Made by a program: the position numbers and the translations under genes
NCBI GenBank assembly: GCA_946902985.2
Contig: OX336393.1
Location: forward strand, 365,782,779 to 365,846,778
From: Meconema thalassinum
Taxonomy: Eukaryota; Arthropoda; Insecta; Orthoptera; Tettigoniidae
Reading direction: 5' to 3'
Length of the DNA stretch: 64,000 bases
The notes under the pieces: generated by a model
The model's input: the letters and a program-made list of their open reading frames with translations, nothing else
Told to the model about the DNA's origin: nothing
Databases searched by the model: none
In this document: positions 42,975 through 54,481 of the stretch, in pieces
Layout of the letters: each line of letters starts with the position of its first letter
Numbering within the stretch: the stretch's first letter is position 1

Positions 42975-44350
42975 CCCCCTAATAAAATCGAAACGGCTGG
43001 AGCGATTTCAATGAAACTCGGGAAGTTCATAGCACTATTCCCGGCGACCTCGACCGTGCCCTTCAAATTTTGTTACGTCTCTCCAATCCAACATGGTGGC
43101 TGTGCGAAATATTTCACTAGCATTCAATATCTCCGAAACTATTACCGATATCGCCCTGAAATTGTGTACGGTGATAAAGGGCACTACTAGAAGTTCACCT
43201 ATGAGACTTTCAAAAACCTGGTGACTACAAAACCAACATGGCGGCCAAGCGAAGTTAAGATATTTAAATAGACTTTTCTCGCGATTTAACTATCTAAATG
43301 TAATGAAACTTGGTACAGCAAATGATTATACACATTGTAATGCACTGGAGTCTAATTTAGTTCAATTGTTTACATAACCTCAAAATGGCGGCTGTGCGAA
43401 ATATTTCACTGACATTCTATATCTCCGAAACTATTACAGATATCACCCTGCAATTTTGTACGGTGATAGAGGGTACTGATACAGATATACCTATGTATAT
43501 TTCATAAACCTGTAAAGTACGAAACGAACATGGCGACCAAGCGAATTTAAAATATTTTAATAGACTTTTCTCGTGATTTAACTCTCTGAGCGCAGTGAAA
43601 TGTGGTACAGAAATTGATTTTGCAGATTGTAATGCAATGCCATCTAATTTAATTCAATTGCTTACATAACCTCAAGATGGCGGCTGTGCGAAATTTTAAA
43701 ATTAAGTTTTAATTTCTTGTGTCGTAATCATGCGATCGAAGTGAAAGTTTGAATAATGAACCTAGGCAATAATTGTCCTTGAATGGTACATAACTCTATG
43801 GCCTATACACATAACACTCCTAAATGGTGAGCTCCCGAAATATTTAGACGGTTCTCAATATCTATGAATCTTTTACAGCAACCAAACTGAATTTTTTAAT
43901 GTTCATAGAGACTATGAACATATGTTCACCTATAGGACTTTCAGGAACCTGGTGAGCACAAATCCAACATGGCGGCGACGCGAAGTATAAATATTTAAAT
44001 GGACGTTTCTCGCGAATTAACTATCCGAGTGCCGTGAAACGTTGCACGTTAAATGCTTATACAAATGTTGATCCACTGGCATCTAATTTATTTCAATGGT
44101 TTGCATTATCACAAGATGGCTGCTGTGCGTAATTTTAAAATCTCGTTTTTACTTCTTGTTGTCTAATCATGCGATTGAAGTTTGAATACCACACGTACAC
44201 AATAATCTTAATGTAATAGTACAAAAATAAAAATCCAACCTGGCGACCATCTGAAATATTTAGACGGTTCTCAATATCTACGAATCTGTTACAGCAATTA
44301 AACTGAAATTTTGTATGTTGATTGTGGCAGTTAACATAAGTAAGATATAT
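42975..44350 (+). repeat. degenerate tandem repeats inside hAT
   Basis: Blocks recur in the same order: CAACATGGCGGC, GCGAAATATTTCACT, 'ATCTCCGAAACTATTAC', 'GACTTTTCTCGCGATTTAAC'. Spacing of the GACTTTTCTCG block is 292 bp (43271 to 43563), then the diverged form at 44002, 439 bp further. An inverted homologous block lies at 53190-53790. Confidence 0.75.
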
Positions 44351-45199
44351 GAAAATAGGCTGTATAGTTCTTCACGGAACTACTTGTTATTTTGTCGATA
44401 CACGGTGATACAACTACTTTTTGCCTGTTTTTAAGAAATGAATATTATGACGATGATTCACAAAGAAAAGCAAACTCCAATGAACAAAAACTCTGAACCA
44501 AAAAGAAAAATATTCCTCCCATTCATGGTATAAATTCCATGTACCCAACGGTTTAAGAGCAGCCAAATAATGAATGTCATGAACCTACTAAGAAATGAAA
44601 CGAAAATTGCGGGGGAGGGGGGAGGGTTTACGCGTCAATATCACCTAGTGACATATAGGTAATTAAATAAATAATACACCCCCCCCCCCCCCGCCCGCTA
44701 GAAAAATCCTGTTGGTGCCCATGTAGGCCTACCACCTTAATGAAAATAGTGCAACACCCAGAACAATTATCCGCCAGCCGCCACTGATGGGCTTAAAAAT
44801 TGGAAATTAAAGATAGGCTAATTGGTTCTGAAAAAAAAAAGATACTTGTGTGATAATTTCACAAAATATACTTCAACATGGATGAGCGAAGCAGGATTTC
44901 CTTACTCCAGTTGTTCAATATAACACTTAACCTATTACCTAATGCGAAATTAGATTACTTGTCGAGATATAGTATGGTCAATTTTTCACCTAGATGTCCG
45001 TATAAACCAAACGTAGAAAAATATGCAGGACACCAAAATGGTGTCTACTTAAATATGTACCGTACCAGACAGTTTAGGTCGTACGATGATGATGATGATG
45101 ATGATGTTGATGATGACTATTAAGCTATTATTATTTTTAATATTATTAATATATCGATTGTTCCCCTTTAGGAGAGCGATTGAACTTGTTTTCACGATT

Positions 45200-45338
45200 T
45201 CATCTTTGGGCGTTTTCCTTCTTTTCTTCCCAAAATCTCTTCATCCTCTCAGAATGCTCCATCTTCCGCTCAGCTGCCCATTTTTCCCCCCTTTTTTGCA
45301 GGTTGTCGTATCGTTCTTTGCTCAAACTTAGCATTTTT
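45200..45338 (-). pseudogene. LINE C-terminal tail, 3' of repeat F insertion
   Basis: The minus frame reads 'MLSLSKERYDNLQKRGEKW' and 'HSERMKRFWEEKKENAQR'. It is the basic tail type seen at 3521-3850 and 19643-19850. The matching upstream part is at 46510-46700, beyond repeat F, so F split this LINE. Confidence 0.65.
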
Positions 45339-46525
45339 GATGTGTAACATTTTCCACTCGGTTGCTGGATATTTTTGTGAGAGTGATTTTGAAAAATGGG
45401 ACGGAAGTGGATCGGAACGATCGAGGTGGCACCAGCTGGCACACTTTCGTTCAATGGAACGGAAGTGTGCTCGAACGGAAGTGTGCTAGCTGACAGTGGT
45501 GGATCGAATGGAAGTGTAAGACCCACTGCCAACTCGATCGATCGATCCAGCTGGCAGTGGTAAGAGAAACAATGAGCGCGTGGTGTCGGAAATTGATACC
45601 ATGGCGTACTCTCGGCCATGTGGAATGTATATGACATACTGAACGGTAAACGCTCATGCAAACTCTGGTGTCAAGTGATTGAAACAAAGCACATGGTACA
45701 TGTTCGAAGTCTTCGTATCAGTATTTAAATGATAAAATGCTTTAATATCAAACATTGTAAGTAGTCGGCATTGCCGGTATTATGTTTCTGCACAATGGCT
45801 ATTCAAATATTAACCCACATATCGGTAATGCTGTCATCAATGTAATATAATCATTGTGGTTATACGAGAATTGAGCAAGCCTTCATGACCTATTGCTGAA
45901 TACATTCTCTTTACTCACAAGAGGGCCTATTCATAAGGCATTTTAAACTCAATTTCACGCAGGAACATTATCGAAACAAGCAAAATATAAATGAAACTTA
46001 ATTTCGTAATGCAATATTATTGGAACGTGGAAATAAGTCACCATCTTGTGCACAATATTTGCGTAGTCGAAATAGCCGTGGGGTTAGCGCCTATGACTGT
46101 GAATCTCGAGATCTCCGGTTCGTTTCCCGGACGGGATAGATATTTTTGCTACCAGATTATCATTTTAAACGATATTTATCATATCAATATGACTCATTTT
46201 AACAGAATCCATATGAAATTACGTGTTGGTCTGTGAATGAAGAGGACTTGTTTATAAGGAATTTTAGGTTATGAGCGGTGTCGCGTCTATTAATCTAGTT
46301 GATCCATATCGTATTCTTTATTTAGGCTAGTGCTGGTGGAAGCTACAAATCATCTAATAAAATGAGTTCCGTATTATAAACTACAATATATGTAAAACAC
46401 TCCCTTTTACAATAGATTAATATTTGTGTCAATAATAGTATAGAATACCGGTGTATCAACAATTTCACGTGAGGTTTCTTCGATGTCAGATGTTACACAT
46501 CATATGCGACTATTGTAAGGCTCGT
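45339..46525. repeat. repeat F, copy 1, inserted in a LINE
   Basis: Shares long near-identical blocks with 49315-50695: 'GGTTGCTGGATATTTTTGTG', 'TTCGAAGTCTTCGTATCAGT', 'GTAAGTAGTCGGCATTGCCG', 'CACGCAGGAACATTATCG'. The 12-bp sequence GATGTGTAACAT at 45339-45350 is inverted at 46490-46501. It contains a tRNA-Phe-like sequence at 46066-46135 and inverted 'CCAGCTGGCAGTGG' segments near 45430-45560. No ORF. Class unresolved. Confidence 0.72.
46066..46135 (+). other. tRNA-Phe-like sequence in repeat F, copy 1
   Basis: Begins GTCGAAATAGCCGTGG and ends in a B-box region CCGGTTCGTTTCCCGG that still forms the T stem. Less conserved than the copy at 49901-49971. Not a functional tRNA. Confidence 0.55.
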
Positions 46526-46700
46526 ATTTTTTATTTATTTTATTCCGGCACTCGGTGCGGTTCTCAAGATTTTCTAAATTGATCTGTTGTAGCACCCTCG
46601 GGACCTCTTTCAGCAATTCTGTGCCGCATTTACTCTTTGTTATGATGTTGAGTAGTTTCTTTGCCGTTCTGGAGGTTTCCAACCTGTAGATGTGTGTATA
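46526..46700 (-). pseudogene. LINE fragment, 5' of repeat F insertion
   Basis: The minus frame reads 'METSRTAKKLLNIITKSK', 'ELLKEVPRVLQQINLENL' and 'NRTECRNKINKKYE', then runs into repeat F. It corresponds to the 'TSWYKETMEDLQQLNI...R' block of the fragment at 3521-3850 and joins in sense with 45200-45338. Confidence 0.62.
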
Positions 46701-46706
46701 TTAAGC

Positions 46707-46756
<50 letters not shown>
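46707..46756. repeat. (TTA)n microsatellite
   Basis: About 16 TTA units. Confidence 0.95.
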
Positions 46757-46759
<3 letters not shown>

Positions 46760-48084
46760 CATTTTAAGTTAAGTTACACACGTTGAACTTATTATTATGG
46801 ACCGTAAATTTTAGAACTTTAAAAAGTGACATTTGCAGTTACTTAGGCACCGTTAGCTCTTCTTCTGTTTTCAAACGTTTTCAAACTAGTAGGCCTACTG
46901 AACACTGCGATGCATGCAAGATGTGCTACAAGTGCGAATCTCAGGTTGCGGTGCAGAGAACTAATAAACTAATAATAAAAACGAATAATTAATGTTTAAA
47001 TACACATGTATTATCAATCCACTTTTATATAATAGACCTTGATATTATTCTAGATCAAACTCTGGTTATGAAACAATGTAATAGTGTTCATTCTATTTCT
47101 CTTTGTCGTTCTTTTACAAATGAAGTGCGGTACATAGCGGGAAGTATTTATTTTGATTTGTCTGAATATTACAATATTGTTTGATTACAGTACTCAATGC
47201 TTCGTTTTTTAATTGAAAGTTAACTGTTACGATGTAGAACATCAATGGTTAATTGGTGGGAGGCAGTAGTACAGTATATACTGTAATTAGCAACCCTGAA
47301 GGGGAAGGGTTAGCAATGCGCGCGTAAGAATGAAGTGGAGAACAACAAAATAAAACAGATGGAGCGGATGGTAAAAGAGAGGGGGGTGAGAAGTAATTTG
47401 TAACATTTGGAGAGTGGGGGAGATATTTCTAGATGAAGAGCTCTTTAAAAAATAATGCCACTTTAGTTGTTTTGTACAGGTAGTAATTAACGTTGTAACG
47501 TAACTACGAGCCTTGTTGGTATGGGAGGGGATATAAGTACAGTATAAGCCAGGCAGCCCTGGTGGAGATAAATCACGAGGGAAGTTATGAGATATTTTAA
47601 AAAGGGTATGCATGCGTCTCGCTTAGGGATGAGGGTAGTGAGGGGATGGTATACGCACGTAACTCTTGAACTCTATTGAAGGAGAAAGGCCGAGAGCACA
47701 TCTGGTCTGTGGAAATGAGAAATGGATGTGTATAAAAAACACCTGACTGGATGGTAAGTGCCATTACATATTAAATCTTCTTTCATAATAATCTCTAGTA
47801 AAAAGCTTGCAGAAATGCAGGAGGTGCCTCACATAAGCCATGTAGGTAGATCCCATTTATATTCCCTTCGACCTAGCAGCACTTAAGTGCAGAGTGGTAG
47901 CGTTGAGGGGAGAGGTTAATGTTGAAATACTAAACTTTAAACGTACGGAACCCGGGAGATAATTACACTGCTCAGTCAAAATATTATGACTAGCTGCAAA
48001 ATATACGTCAGGTAGCCCCGTAAACCGCAGGATTCGACACACTGTATATCAAGATGCATTACTCCCGTTACTGTTATTAAAATA
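46757..48084. other. nothing firmly recognised
   Basis: No supported gene or repeat match over about 1.3 kb. 47290-47700 is purine-rich on the plus strand. Confidence 0.4.
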
Positions 48085-48278
48085 ATTACGACTGGAGCAG
48101 CTCAGCACGTTAACGCTTGGCTATTTTCGGAATCGGTAGAAGGGTGGGTTCGATCCTTAACATCGGCCATCCTTGAATTGGTTTTCCGTGGTTTTCCAAT
48201 ATCAAGTCAAGGATAACAATGGCAGGGCAATTTTTAAGACGCTACGGCCACCTTCCAATCAGTGCTCGGTTTCAATCA
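48085..48278 (+). mobile_element. SINE-D, degraded
   Basis: Head 'GCAGCTCAGCACGTTAACGC' with B box GGGTTCGATCC, then 'CATCCTTGAATTGGTTTTCC' and 'GCTACGGCCACCTTCC', in SINE-D order. The 3' part is lost. Confidence 0.65.
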
Positions 48279-48645
48279 CTTCATGGAGGGTATGTTGCAT
48301 TGCCCAACGAACTGAGAGATATTAAGGAGACTACGAAGGTATGGAAATCTTCCTTCCTATCTAGCCGGAAGTAGGCTCTGGTACTCTGTCGACTCCAGAT
48401 CGGCGATGACTCCCAATTGCGGCGCACGCCTTACCGTGGCACACACTCTCTTGGAGTGTGCGGACCTGGCCGATTTACGTAGAACTCTCAATCTGTCTTC
48501 CTCACTCTTCCTTGCTCTACGTAATGACGGGCCGTCGATAGACCTCGTCATCCGGTACATGAGCGAGAGTGGCTCCTTTTTAAGTTTTAATATAGTTCAA
48601 AACGTTCAATTTAGGTTTAGTCTGTTTTATGCTTTAATTGTGTAG
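48279..48645 (+). pseudogene. LINE C-terminal tail
   Basis: The plus frame from 48406 reads 'TPNCGARLTVAHTLLECAD', 'LADLRRTLNLSSSLF' and 'IDLVIRYMSESG'. The upstream half of the Cys motif is in a shifted frame near 48380. It is the same LINE tail type as 20331-20850 ('VIRFISESG'). Confidence 0.7.
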
Positions 48646-48830
48646 GTCTTACATATCTATTTTTTATTTTTTTCATCATCCTCGTGTTTTACTTCTTTTA
48701 TTAATATAAGGCATGTTTGTTGGAGCCTATTGTCTATTTTATACAAACCACTTTCTTCTTCATCCCTGGCAATGGGCTGTTTTTATCTTGAACATTTCAT
48801 TCCATATCATTTCATTAAGGAGAGACGTAG

Positions 48831-49200
48831 CTTGCCACGGTGGGTGAGTGGATAGCGTGTCGGTCTACTAACCCCAAGGTTGCAGGTTCGCTCCTGGCCG
48901 TGGTAAGTGATTTTTGAAAGGCGGCAAAAATTACGACTCGCATGTCATACGATTTTGGCATGTCATAGAACCCATTTGAATTCAGTAGGCCGTGTTTATA
49001 ATGGCAAAATTAATCTCGGGAGTCTCCGCCAACACAAAGTTCCTAATTTCTTTACTAGAAAGTGCTATAGTGATCAAGGAGCTTAGATATCTAACTTCCT
49101 TGACTTTCATAGTGATTCAAGGAACTACGAAATTCGACATGCAAGCTACCCTCTGGGTGTCAAATTACAAAGCTTGCACCCGGCACCCGAGGCGATACGA

Positions 49201-49250
<50 letters not shown>
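48831..49250 (+). mobile_element. SINE-B full-length with 16-bp TSD
   Basis: Starts CTTGCCACGGTGGGTGAGTG, ends GGCGATACGAT plus a long ATT run. Duplication TTAAGGAGAGACGTAG lies at 48815-48830 and 49251-49266. The near-intact sequence and perfect duplication suggest a recent insertion. Confidence 0.92.

Positions 49251-49252
<2 letters not shown>
49201..49252. repeat. (ATT)n tail of SINE-B
   Basis: About 17 ATT units, the longest ATT tail of any SINE here. Confidence 0.92.
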
Positions 49253-49254
<2 letters not shown>

Positions 49255-49900
49255 GGAGAGACGTAGGCAGTTTTACAGTACGAAATTCACATACGTGTAA
49301 CTTCTATAATTTTTGATGTTTAACATCTTTCCACTTGGTTGCTGGATATTTTTGTGAGATTGATTTTGAAAAATGGGACGGAAGTGGATCGGGCGATCCA
49401 GCTGGCAGTGGTGGATCTAACGGAAGTGTGTAAAACGCACTGCCAGCTGGATCGCATTGCTGAACACTTTCATTCGGACGGTAAACGCTCATGCGAACTC
49501 TGGTGTCAAGTGATTGAAACATAGCACATGCCACATGTTCGAAGTCTTCGTATCAGTATTTAAATGATAAAATGCTTTAATATCAAATATTGTAAGTAGT
49601 CGGCATTGCCGGTATTATGTTTCTGCACAATGGCTATTCAAATATTAACCCACATAACGGTAATGCAGTCATCAATATAATATAATCGTTGTGTTTATAC
49701 GAGAATTGAGCAAGCCTTCATGAACTATTGCTGAATACATTCTCTTTACTCACAAGAGGGCCTATTCATAAGGCATTTTAAACTCAATTTCACGCAGGAA
49801 CATTATCGAAACAAGCAAAATATAAATGAAACTTAATTCCGTGATGCAGTATTATTGGTACGTGAAAATAAGTCACCATCTTGTACCTAATACTCGTGTG

Positions 49901-49971
49901 GTCGAAATAGCCGTGGCGTTAGCGTCATTGACTGTGAATCTAAAGATCCCGGGTTCGAATCCCGGACGGGT
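49901..49971 (+). other. tRNA-Phe-like sequence in repeat F, copy 2
   Basis: It runs GTCGAAATAGCC, GCGTTAGCG, GACTGTGAATCTAAAG, CCCGGGTTCGAATCCCGG. The D-arm, anticodon-arm and a perfect T-arm can be placed as in tRNA-Phe, but the acceptor stem does not pair and the D loop is altered. It is likely a tRNA-derived module, not a tRNA gene. Confidence 0.6.
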
Positions 49972-50363
49972 TAGACAGTTTTGCTACCAGATTATCATTT
50001 TAAACGATATTTATCATATCAATATGACTCATTTTAACGGAATCCATATGAAATTACGTGTTGGTCTGTGAATCAAGAGGTCCGGGAACTGGGAAAGCCT
50101 TTCATGGTCTACTGCTGTGCACATTGCATTTACTCGCAAGGTGGCCAATTTATAGGGAATTTAAGGTTATGAGCGGTGTCGCGTCTATTAATCTAGTTGA
50201 TCCATATCATATTCTTTATTTAGGCTATTTCTGATGGAAGCTACAAAACCTCTAATAAAATGAGTTCCGTATTATAAACTACAATATCTGTAAAACACTC
50301 CAATTTACAATAGATTAATGTTTGTGCCGAAAATATTATAAAATACCGGTGTATCAACAATTT

Positions 50364-50613
50364 GCCGCCCTTGTAATGGTTATCCGTGGTTTCCCACTTT
50401 CAACTCCAGACAAATGCAGGGACGGTACCTTCTGACAGGCCACGGCCGCTTCCTTCCACATCCTTACCCAGTTTCATTCACCATCATTAATTTCATCTCT
50501 CATTAACTCCTCTCGTGAGGTTGGCGTCAGGAAGGGCATCCGGCCACAAATACTTCCATCGCATCTCATCCCCGACCCCGTAGGAAAACGAGAATAATAA
50601 GGGGTAGACATAC
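50364..50613 (+). mobile_element. SINE-D, 5'-truncated with 22-bp TSD
   Basis: It lacks the tRNA head, starts at GCCGCCCTTGTAATGG and ends GGGAATAATA-type/GGGGTAGACATAC. A perfect 22-bp duplication (50342-50363 and 50614-50635) consists of repeat F sequence, so truncation occurred during insertion. Confidence 0.9.
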
Positions 50614-50699
50614 AATACCGGTGTATCAACAATTTCACGCGAGGTTTCTTCTATGTCAGATATTACACATCATATGCGACTACTGTAAGGCTCGTAAAG

Positions 50700-51350
50700 T
50701 TTTTTTAATCACATCTCACTGAAATTTAGTGCACATATTAACAATCCCTTGAGGTATCTGTTTGTAGATCTTGAGAACTTAGTTGTTACTTATAAGGGAG
50801 TTATCGTCATTTACGTCCCTTTTTGTACACTGTTGTTTTTCGGTACACTTTTCTCCTACATTTGGGTATGCAGTGTCAATTTTCGTGCATAGAATTAATC
50901 TGTGAAGGTAACAAAACATTTGTCTGCAGCAAATTATCGGATAAGGATTTCAATGCTTTTCTGTGAAATTTTGAACTTTAAGAAATATTTTTCAAGAAAA
51001 GAAATGGACATTTTCAAGCACAAAATTCTCTGTATGCATCATATTAAAATTCCGTTCCATCAAAATCTTCACACTAGTTAGGAGTAAAAATGTGTAACAT
51101 TTTGTGAATATCCGTTCAGTAGATTGTGAGAAAAATGTATTTAAGGTGCTAAAAATGTGTAATTTAGAAATTTCAATGTTAAGTTTTCATAATGGATTAT
51201 TACTCATTTGCAGCCCAACAAATAATAATTTTAAATGACATTTTTAGATCGAATTTCGAAATAAAATTTAGGGATTATGCTCTCCGACGTATGTACTTTC
51301 AAATCAAGCAATATTTTTTGTTGCAATATTTGTATGTTTGCTGCCTACAT
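50700..51350. other. AT-rich, nothing recognised
   Basis: No supported gene. Several 'AAAATGTGTAA' phrases recur but without clear periodicity. Confidence 0.4.
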
Positions 51351-51352
51351 AT

Positions 51353-51442
51353 CCGCTTAAGGACCGATAACCTAGATGTTATGCCACTTAAAGCAACAAT
51401 TAACATCATCATCATCATCATCATCATCATCATAATCATCAT
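51353..51442 (+). mobile_element. E-type 3' tail with ATC repeats
   Basis: 'GACCGATAACCTAGATGTTA', 'CACTTAAAGCAACAATTA', then ATC repeats: the 3' end of repeat E or of the LINE that shares its tail. Confidence 0.65.
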
Positions 51443-51456
51443 AGTCATCATCATTC

Positions 51457-51800
51457 ACGGAGGGAGTCCGTCATTTTGTGCAATCTAAGGATAGGTCATG
51501 AATGACAACCCACCCATTTCTAATGAGAAGGGAAGACCCCCACTTTGTACCTGTGGAGCGGTATTCACCGTGGCCTGCATTTTAACCAAGCTTGTGGATC
51601 TTGCTGATCTACGAAGTAACTTGGTCTGCAGAATACGCTCAATCTTGTATTAGCCGATGACGTGGTGGCTACTGATATGTCATCCGCTTTATAAGTGAGA
51701 TTGGGTTTTACACTTTTAAGCATCCACTTCTAAATTTTAAAGACATTAAATATGTGTTTAAAAGTTGTGTTACGAGGGGCAGAAGGTCTCGCTGTTCCGC
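51457..51800 (+). pseudogene. LINE C-terminal tail, degraded
   Basis: Nucleotide blocks match 20385-20620: 'GGAGGGAGTCCGTCATTTTG', 'CCCCCACTTTGTACCTGTGG', 'GCCGATGACGTGGTGGCTAC', 'CATCCGCTTTATAAGTGAGA'. Frames are broken. Confidence 0.7.
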
Positions 51801-51837
51801 CTTTTCAGACTACAACATCAATCATCAACATCATCAT

Positions 51838-52075
51838 CATCATTTGACTGGTTGCGTATCGCAGCGGTAACTTTCACGTCTGCTTTGCCCAAGGTTTTAG
51901 GATCGAATCCTGGCGCAGTCAGTTGGAATTTGAGAGTGTGCAAATGCGAGGTAGCCATATCAGTAGATTTACTGGCTCGTTATTGATCCCCTTCGGGGCA
52001 AAATTCTGGCACCCCGGCGTCTCCAAAGTTAAAAGGGACGTAAAACCAATAGCCTAACATTATTATTATTATATC
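51838..52075 (+). mobile_element. SINE-H
   Basis: Head GACTGGTTGCGTATCGCAGC, B-box-like GGATCGAATCCTGG, 'GATCCCCTTCGGGGCAAAAT', 'GGGACGTAAAACCAATAGCC', tail ATTATT. Confidence 0.82.
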
Positions 52076-52339
52076 ATCATTAACTTGTCTGATAAAGTTG
52101 ACATCAGATCATAAGAATCGTCCGCCAGGACACTTATTTCACCTCATACTCGACTTTGTAGAAGCAGAAATAGTAAGAGATAGAAAAGTACTCTCGTAGG
52201 CTATATCTTGAGTAAGACTTGAAAATGTGGCCGCAGTTGCGATTCGTCGTATGACAAAACAGCGTCATGGCAACGTCTGTCCAGTTGCCATAGTGACTAG
52301 GTGTCGGAAATTTGTGCACGCAAAACTGTTCACGCTTGT

Positions 52340-52773
52340 CGTTGGATTTTGTAAGAGCGTTAAAAATCCCTCAGTATGCCTTCCTTCGGAGGGGAAGTAA
52401 AGCCGGCGGTCCAATGTCATAGATTTATGGCATGTTAAAGAACCTTCCACTAATTGCACTTGTGTGAAGCTAAATTGGATAGGTAAACAACGCTCTTAGG
52501 TTTCTACGTTCGTTGCCAAGAGCCGACTGCGGTGGCGTCTAGTAGCTAAGTTCTGAACTTGGCCTAGTAGTCGTTGACGGTGACGCTTGGCGGCAAAAGT
52601 AGGAACTATTTGAAAAATTCTAAGTTGAAGTACTTAAATTAAAAAACAGATAACACACACTAATACAGTCATCACAATTAACACCGGTTATCAGACAGAT
52701 TCTACACACACCCAAAGTACACGGGACTACATGACCGCGTTGTCGCAGCCCCTAAACTGAGGAACCAAACAAC
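52340..52773 (+). mobile_element. SINE-A, 5'-truncated
   Basis: Begins within the body (GTTGGATTTTGTAAGAGCGT), includes 'CTTCGGAGGGGAAGTAAAGC', 'GTAGTCGTTGACGGTGACGC' and the 3' module, and ends AGGAACCAAACAACC. The tRNA head is absent. Confidence 0.85.
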
Positions 52774-53179
52774 CAATTCCAGGTACCCAACCCAATGTTA
52801 ATATACGTCATGCATGATCAAAGAATTCATCCAAAGAGTTCTTGTCAGCTTGCAATAACTTAAAGTCATTTGTCCAACCAGTAGACATACCCCCAACTAT
52901 CATTATCTTCTTCAACCGCACCATCATATTCAGTACGTTTTTGGAGCTTTAATTAATTATCCATTTCGGAGAGCATATTTTCAGATACATTTAAGCGCTA
53001 TTTATTTATGTAAGCAAAGTGTTAATAAACTGTTGATTATTTCACATAAATGTGTTACAATCAACACTGTCCTGATGGACCTCATTTAGTATAACAAACG
53101 CTCAATTACGTCATACAGATGAATTACCAGCCAACGCATTAAATCCAGATAAATAGAATATCTGTTTCAATTTGATTAT
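52774..53179. other. nothing recognised
   Basis: AT-rich, no supported feature. Confidence 0.4.
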
Positions 53180-53189
53180 TGAAATAGAT

Positions 53190-53800
53190 TCATAGATTGG
53201 AGAGCCGTCTAAATACTTCAGTTGGTCGCCATGTTGGATTATTTTATATGTAGACCATAGAGTTACGTACAACTAGAGGAAGATTTTTGCGTAGGTTTAT
53301 TATTCAATCGTTCACTTTGATCGCATGACTATTTCTCAACAAATAAAAACTTAATTTTAAAATTGCGCACGGCTGCCATCTTGTGGTTATGTGAACAATT
53401 GAACTAAATTGGATGCCAGTGCATTACCATGTGTATATGCATTTACTGTACCAAAAATCACTGCGCTTAGATGGTTAAATCGCGAGAAAAGTCTATTAAA
53501 ATGTTTCACCTACGCTAGGCTGCCATGTTCGTTTTGTATTTCACAGGTTTTTGGAAGTCTCATAGCTGAACATCTAGTAGTACCCTATATCACCGTACAA
53601 AAATTTCAGGGTGATATCAGTAATAGTTTCGGAGATATGGAATGCCGGTGAAATATTTCGCATAGCCGCCATGTTGGAATGGTGAGACGTAATAAAATTT
53701 GAAGGCCACGGTCATTGTCGGCCATAATAGTACAATAACCTTCCATTGAAATCGCTCCAGCTATTTAGATGTCAATAGAAGGGGGGGGGGGGCACACAAA
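53190..53800 (-). repeat. inverted copy of the hAT-internal repeat
   Basis: The reverse complement matches 43000-43870: 'GCTGGAGCGATTTCAATGG', 'CAACATGGCGGCTATGCG', 'CGAAACTATTACTGATATCA', 'GACTTTTCTCGCGATTTAAC'. It ends in a poly-C/G run (53779-53792) and CAAA repeats. The hAT termini are absent here, so this may be the original repeat family. Confidence 0.75.
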
Positions 53801-54157
53801 CAAACAAACAAAATGGGCTAAAAACAACCTGAGATAGTTACATGTGATTAAATATGTATTTGTTGTCGATTACCGAAGAGCTAATACGGATGATATGTTT
53901 CACTTTCAAACGAGCATCATCAGCTCCACATTTTTCAAGACAAAATAGCTGTACAAAACACTACCAAACCCACTAACGCCACCCACAAACGGTCTCTGCC
54001 CTCCAAAAGAAAAACCACGGCAATAAACTGAGATAGTGTGGCATCTATTACTGTACTGATTCTTCAGTATTTTGTATTCCGCAACTTTGACTTCCTACCC
54101 TACAAATGCCAGGTATTTTCCTTTTAGCAAAATATAATTGTGAGGAAAACAGTCGTC

Positions 54158-54397
54158 AGAATTTTAAGAGCGTTAAAATCCTTCCTTCGGAGGGGAACTA
54201 AAGCCGGCGGGCCCATCTCATAGATTTTTGGCATGTAAAAGAACCTACCCCTGCAATATTGGTAGTGTGTAGCAAAATTTGTAGGTTATATTTGGCTGGT
54301 TAGAAACGCTGTATCACGTTATACCGTTCGCCGCTAGGTGCTAGTAACAGTTGAATCTGGTAGCCAAAGTTGGAACTACTTGGAACTTGTTGGGAGC
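54158..54397 (+). mobile_element. SINE-A fragment
   Basis: 'TTTTAAGAGCGTTAAAATCC', 'CTTCGGAGGGGAACTAAAGC' and 'CCAAAGTTGGAACTACTTGG' in SINE-A order; both ends are missing. Confidence 0.7.
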
Positions 54398-54481
54398 CCT
54401 CGGGCGTTCAATTAAAACACCCTGCTATGGACATTCGGTTGCAGTTCATATATAATAAATAACTATCTATCTATATATATA

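Larger units (their letters stand above)
41962..44786. mobile_element. non-autonomous hAT element, 2825 bp
   Basis: Perfect 8-bp duplication ATGGGCTT at 41954-41961 and 44787-44794. Terminal repeats: left CAGTGGCGGTCGGTAATAA, right (reverse complement) CAGTGGCGGCTGGCGGATAA. The ends resemble those of the 576-bp element at 35160. No hAT transposase domain is visible. Its interior holds a purine-rich G run (42595-42635), TG repeats and a degenerate array of 'AACATGGCGGC' units from 42960 to 44350. It is probably a carrier that captured other repeats. Confidence 0.85.
49315..50695. repeat. repeat F, copy 2, interrupted by SINE-D
   Basis: The pieces 49315-50363 and 50636-50695 join across a SINE-D insertion. 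Compared with copy 1 it lacks part of the left stem region and keeps about 60 bp more near 50080-50150. Bases 49394-49454 form a hairpin with GCGATCCAGCTGGCAGTG and its inverse. The inverted end motif is GATGTTTAACAT (49315-49326) versus ATATTACACATC (50660-50671). Confidence 0.75.

Noticed and set aside
45086..45331. Open frame beginning with a methionine run
   Set aside because: It is a translation of the GATGATGAT microsatellite followed by the antisense of a LINE tail.
49901..49971. Functional tRNA-Phe gene
   Set aside because: The acceptor stem does not pair, the D loop is altered, and the sequence recurs inside a dispersed repeat.
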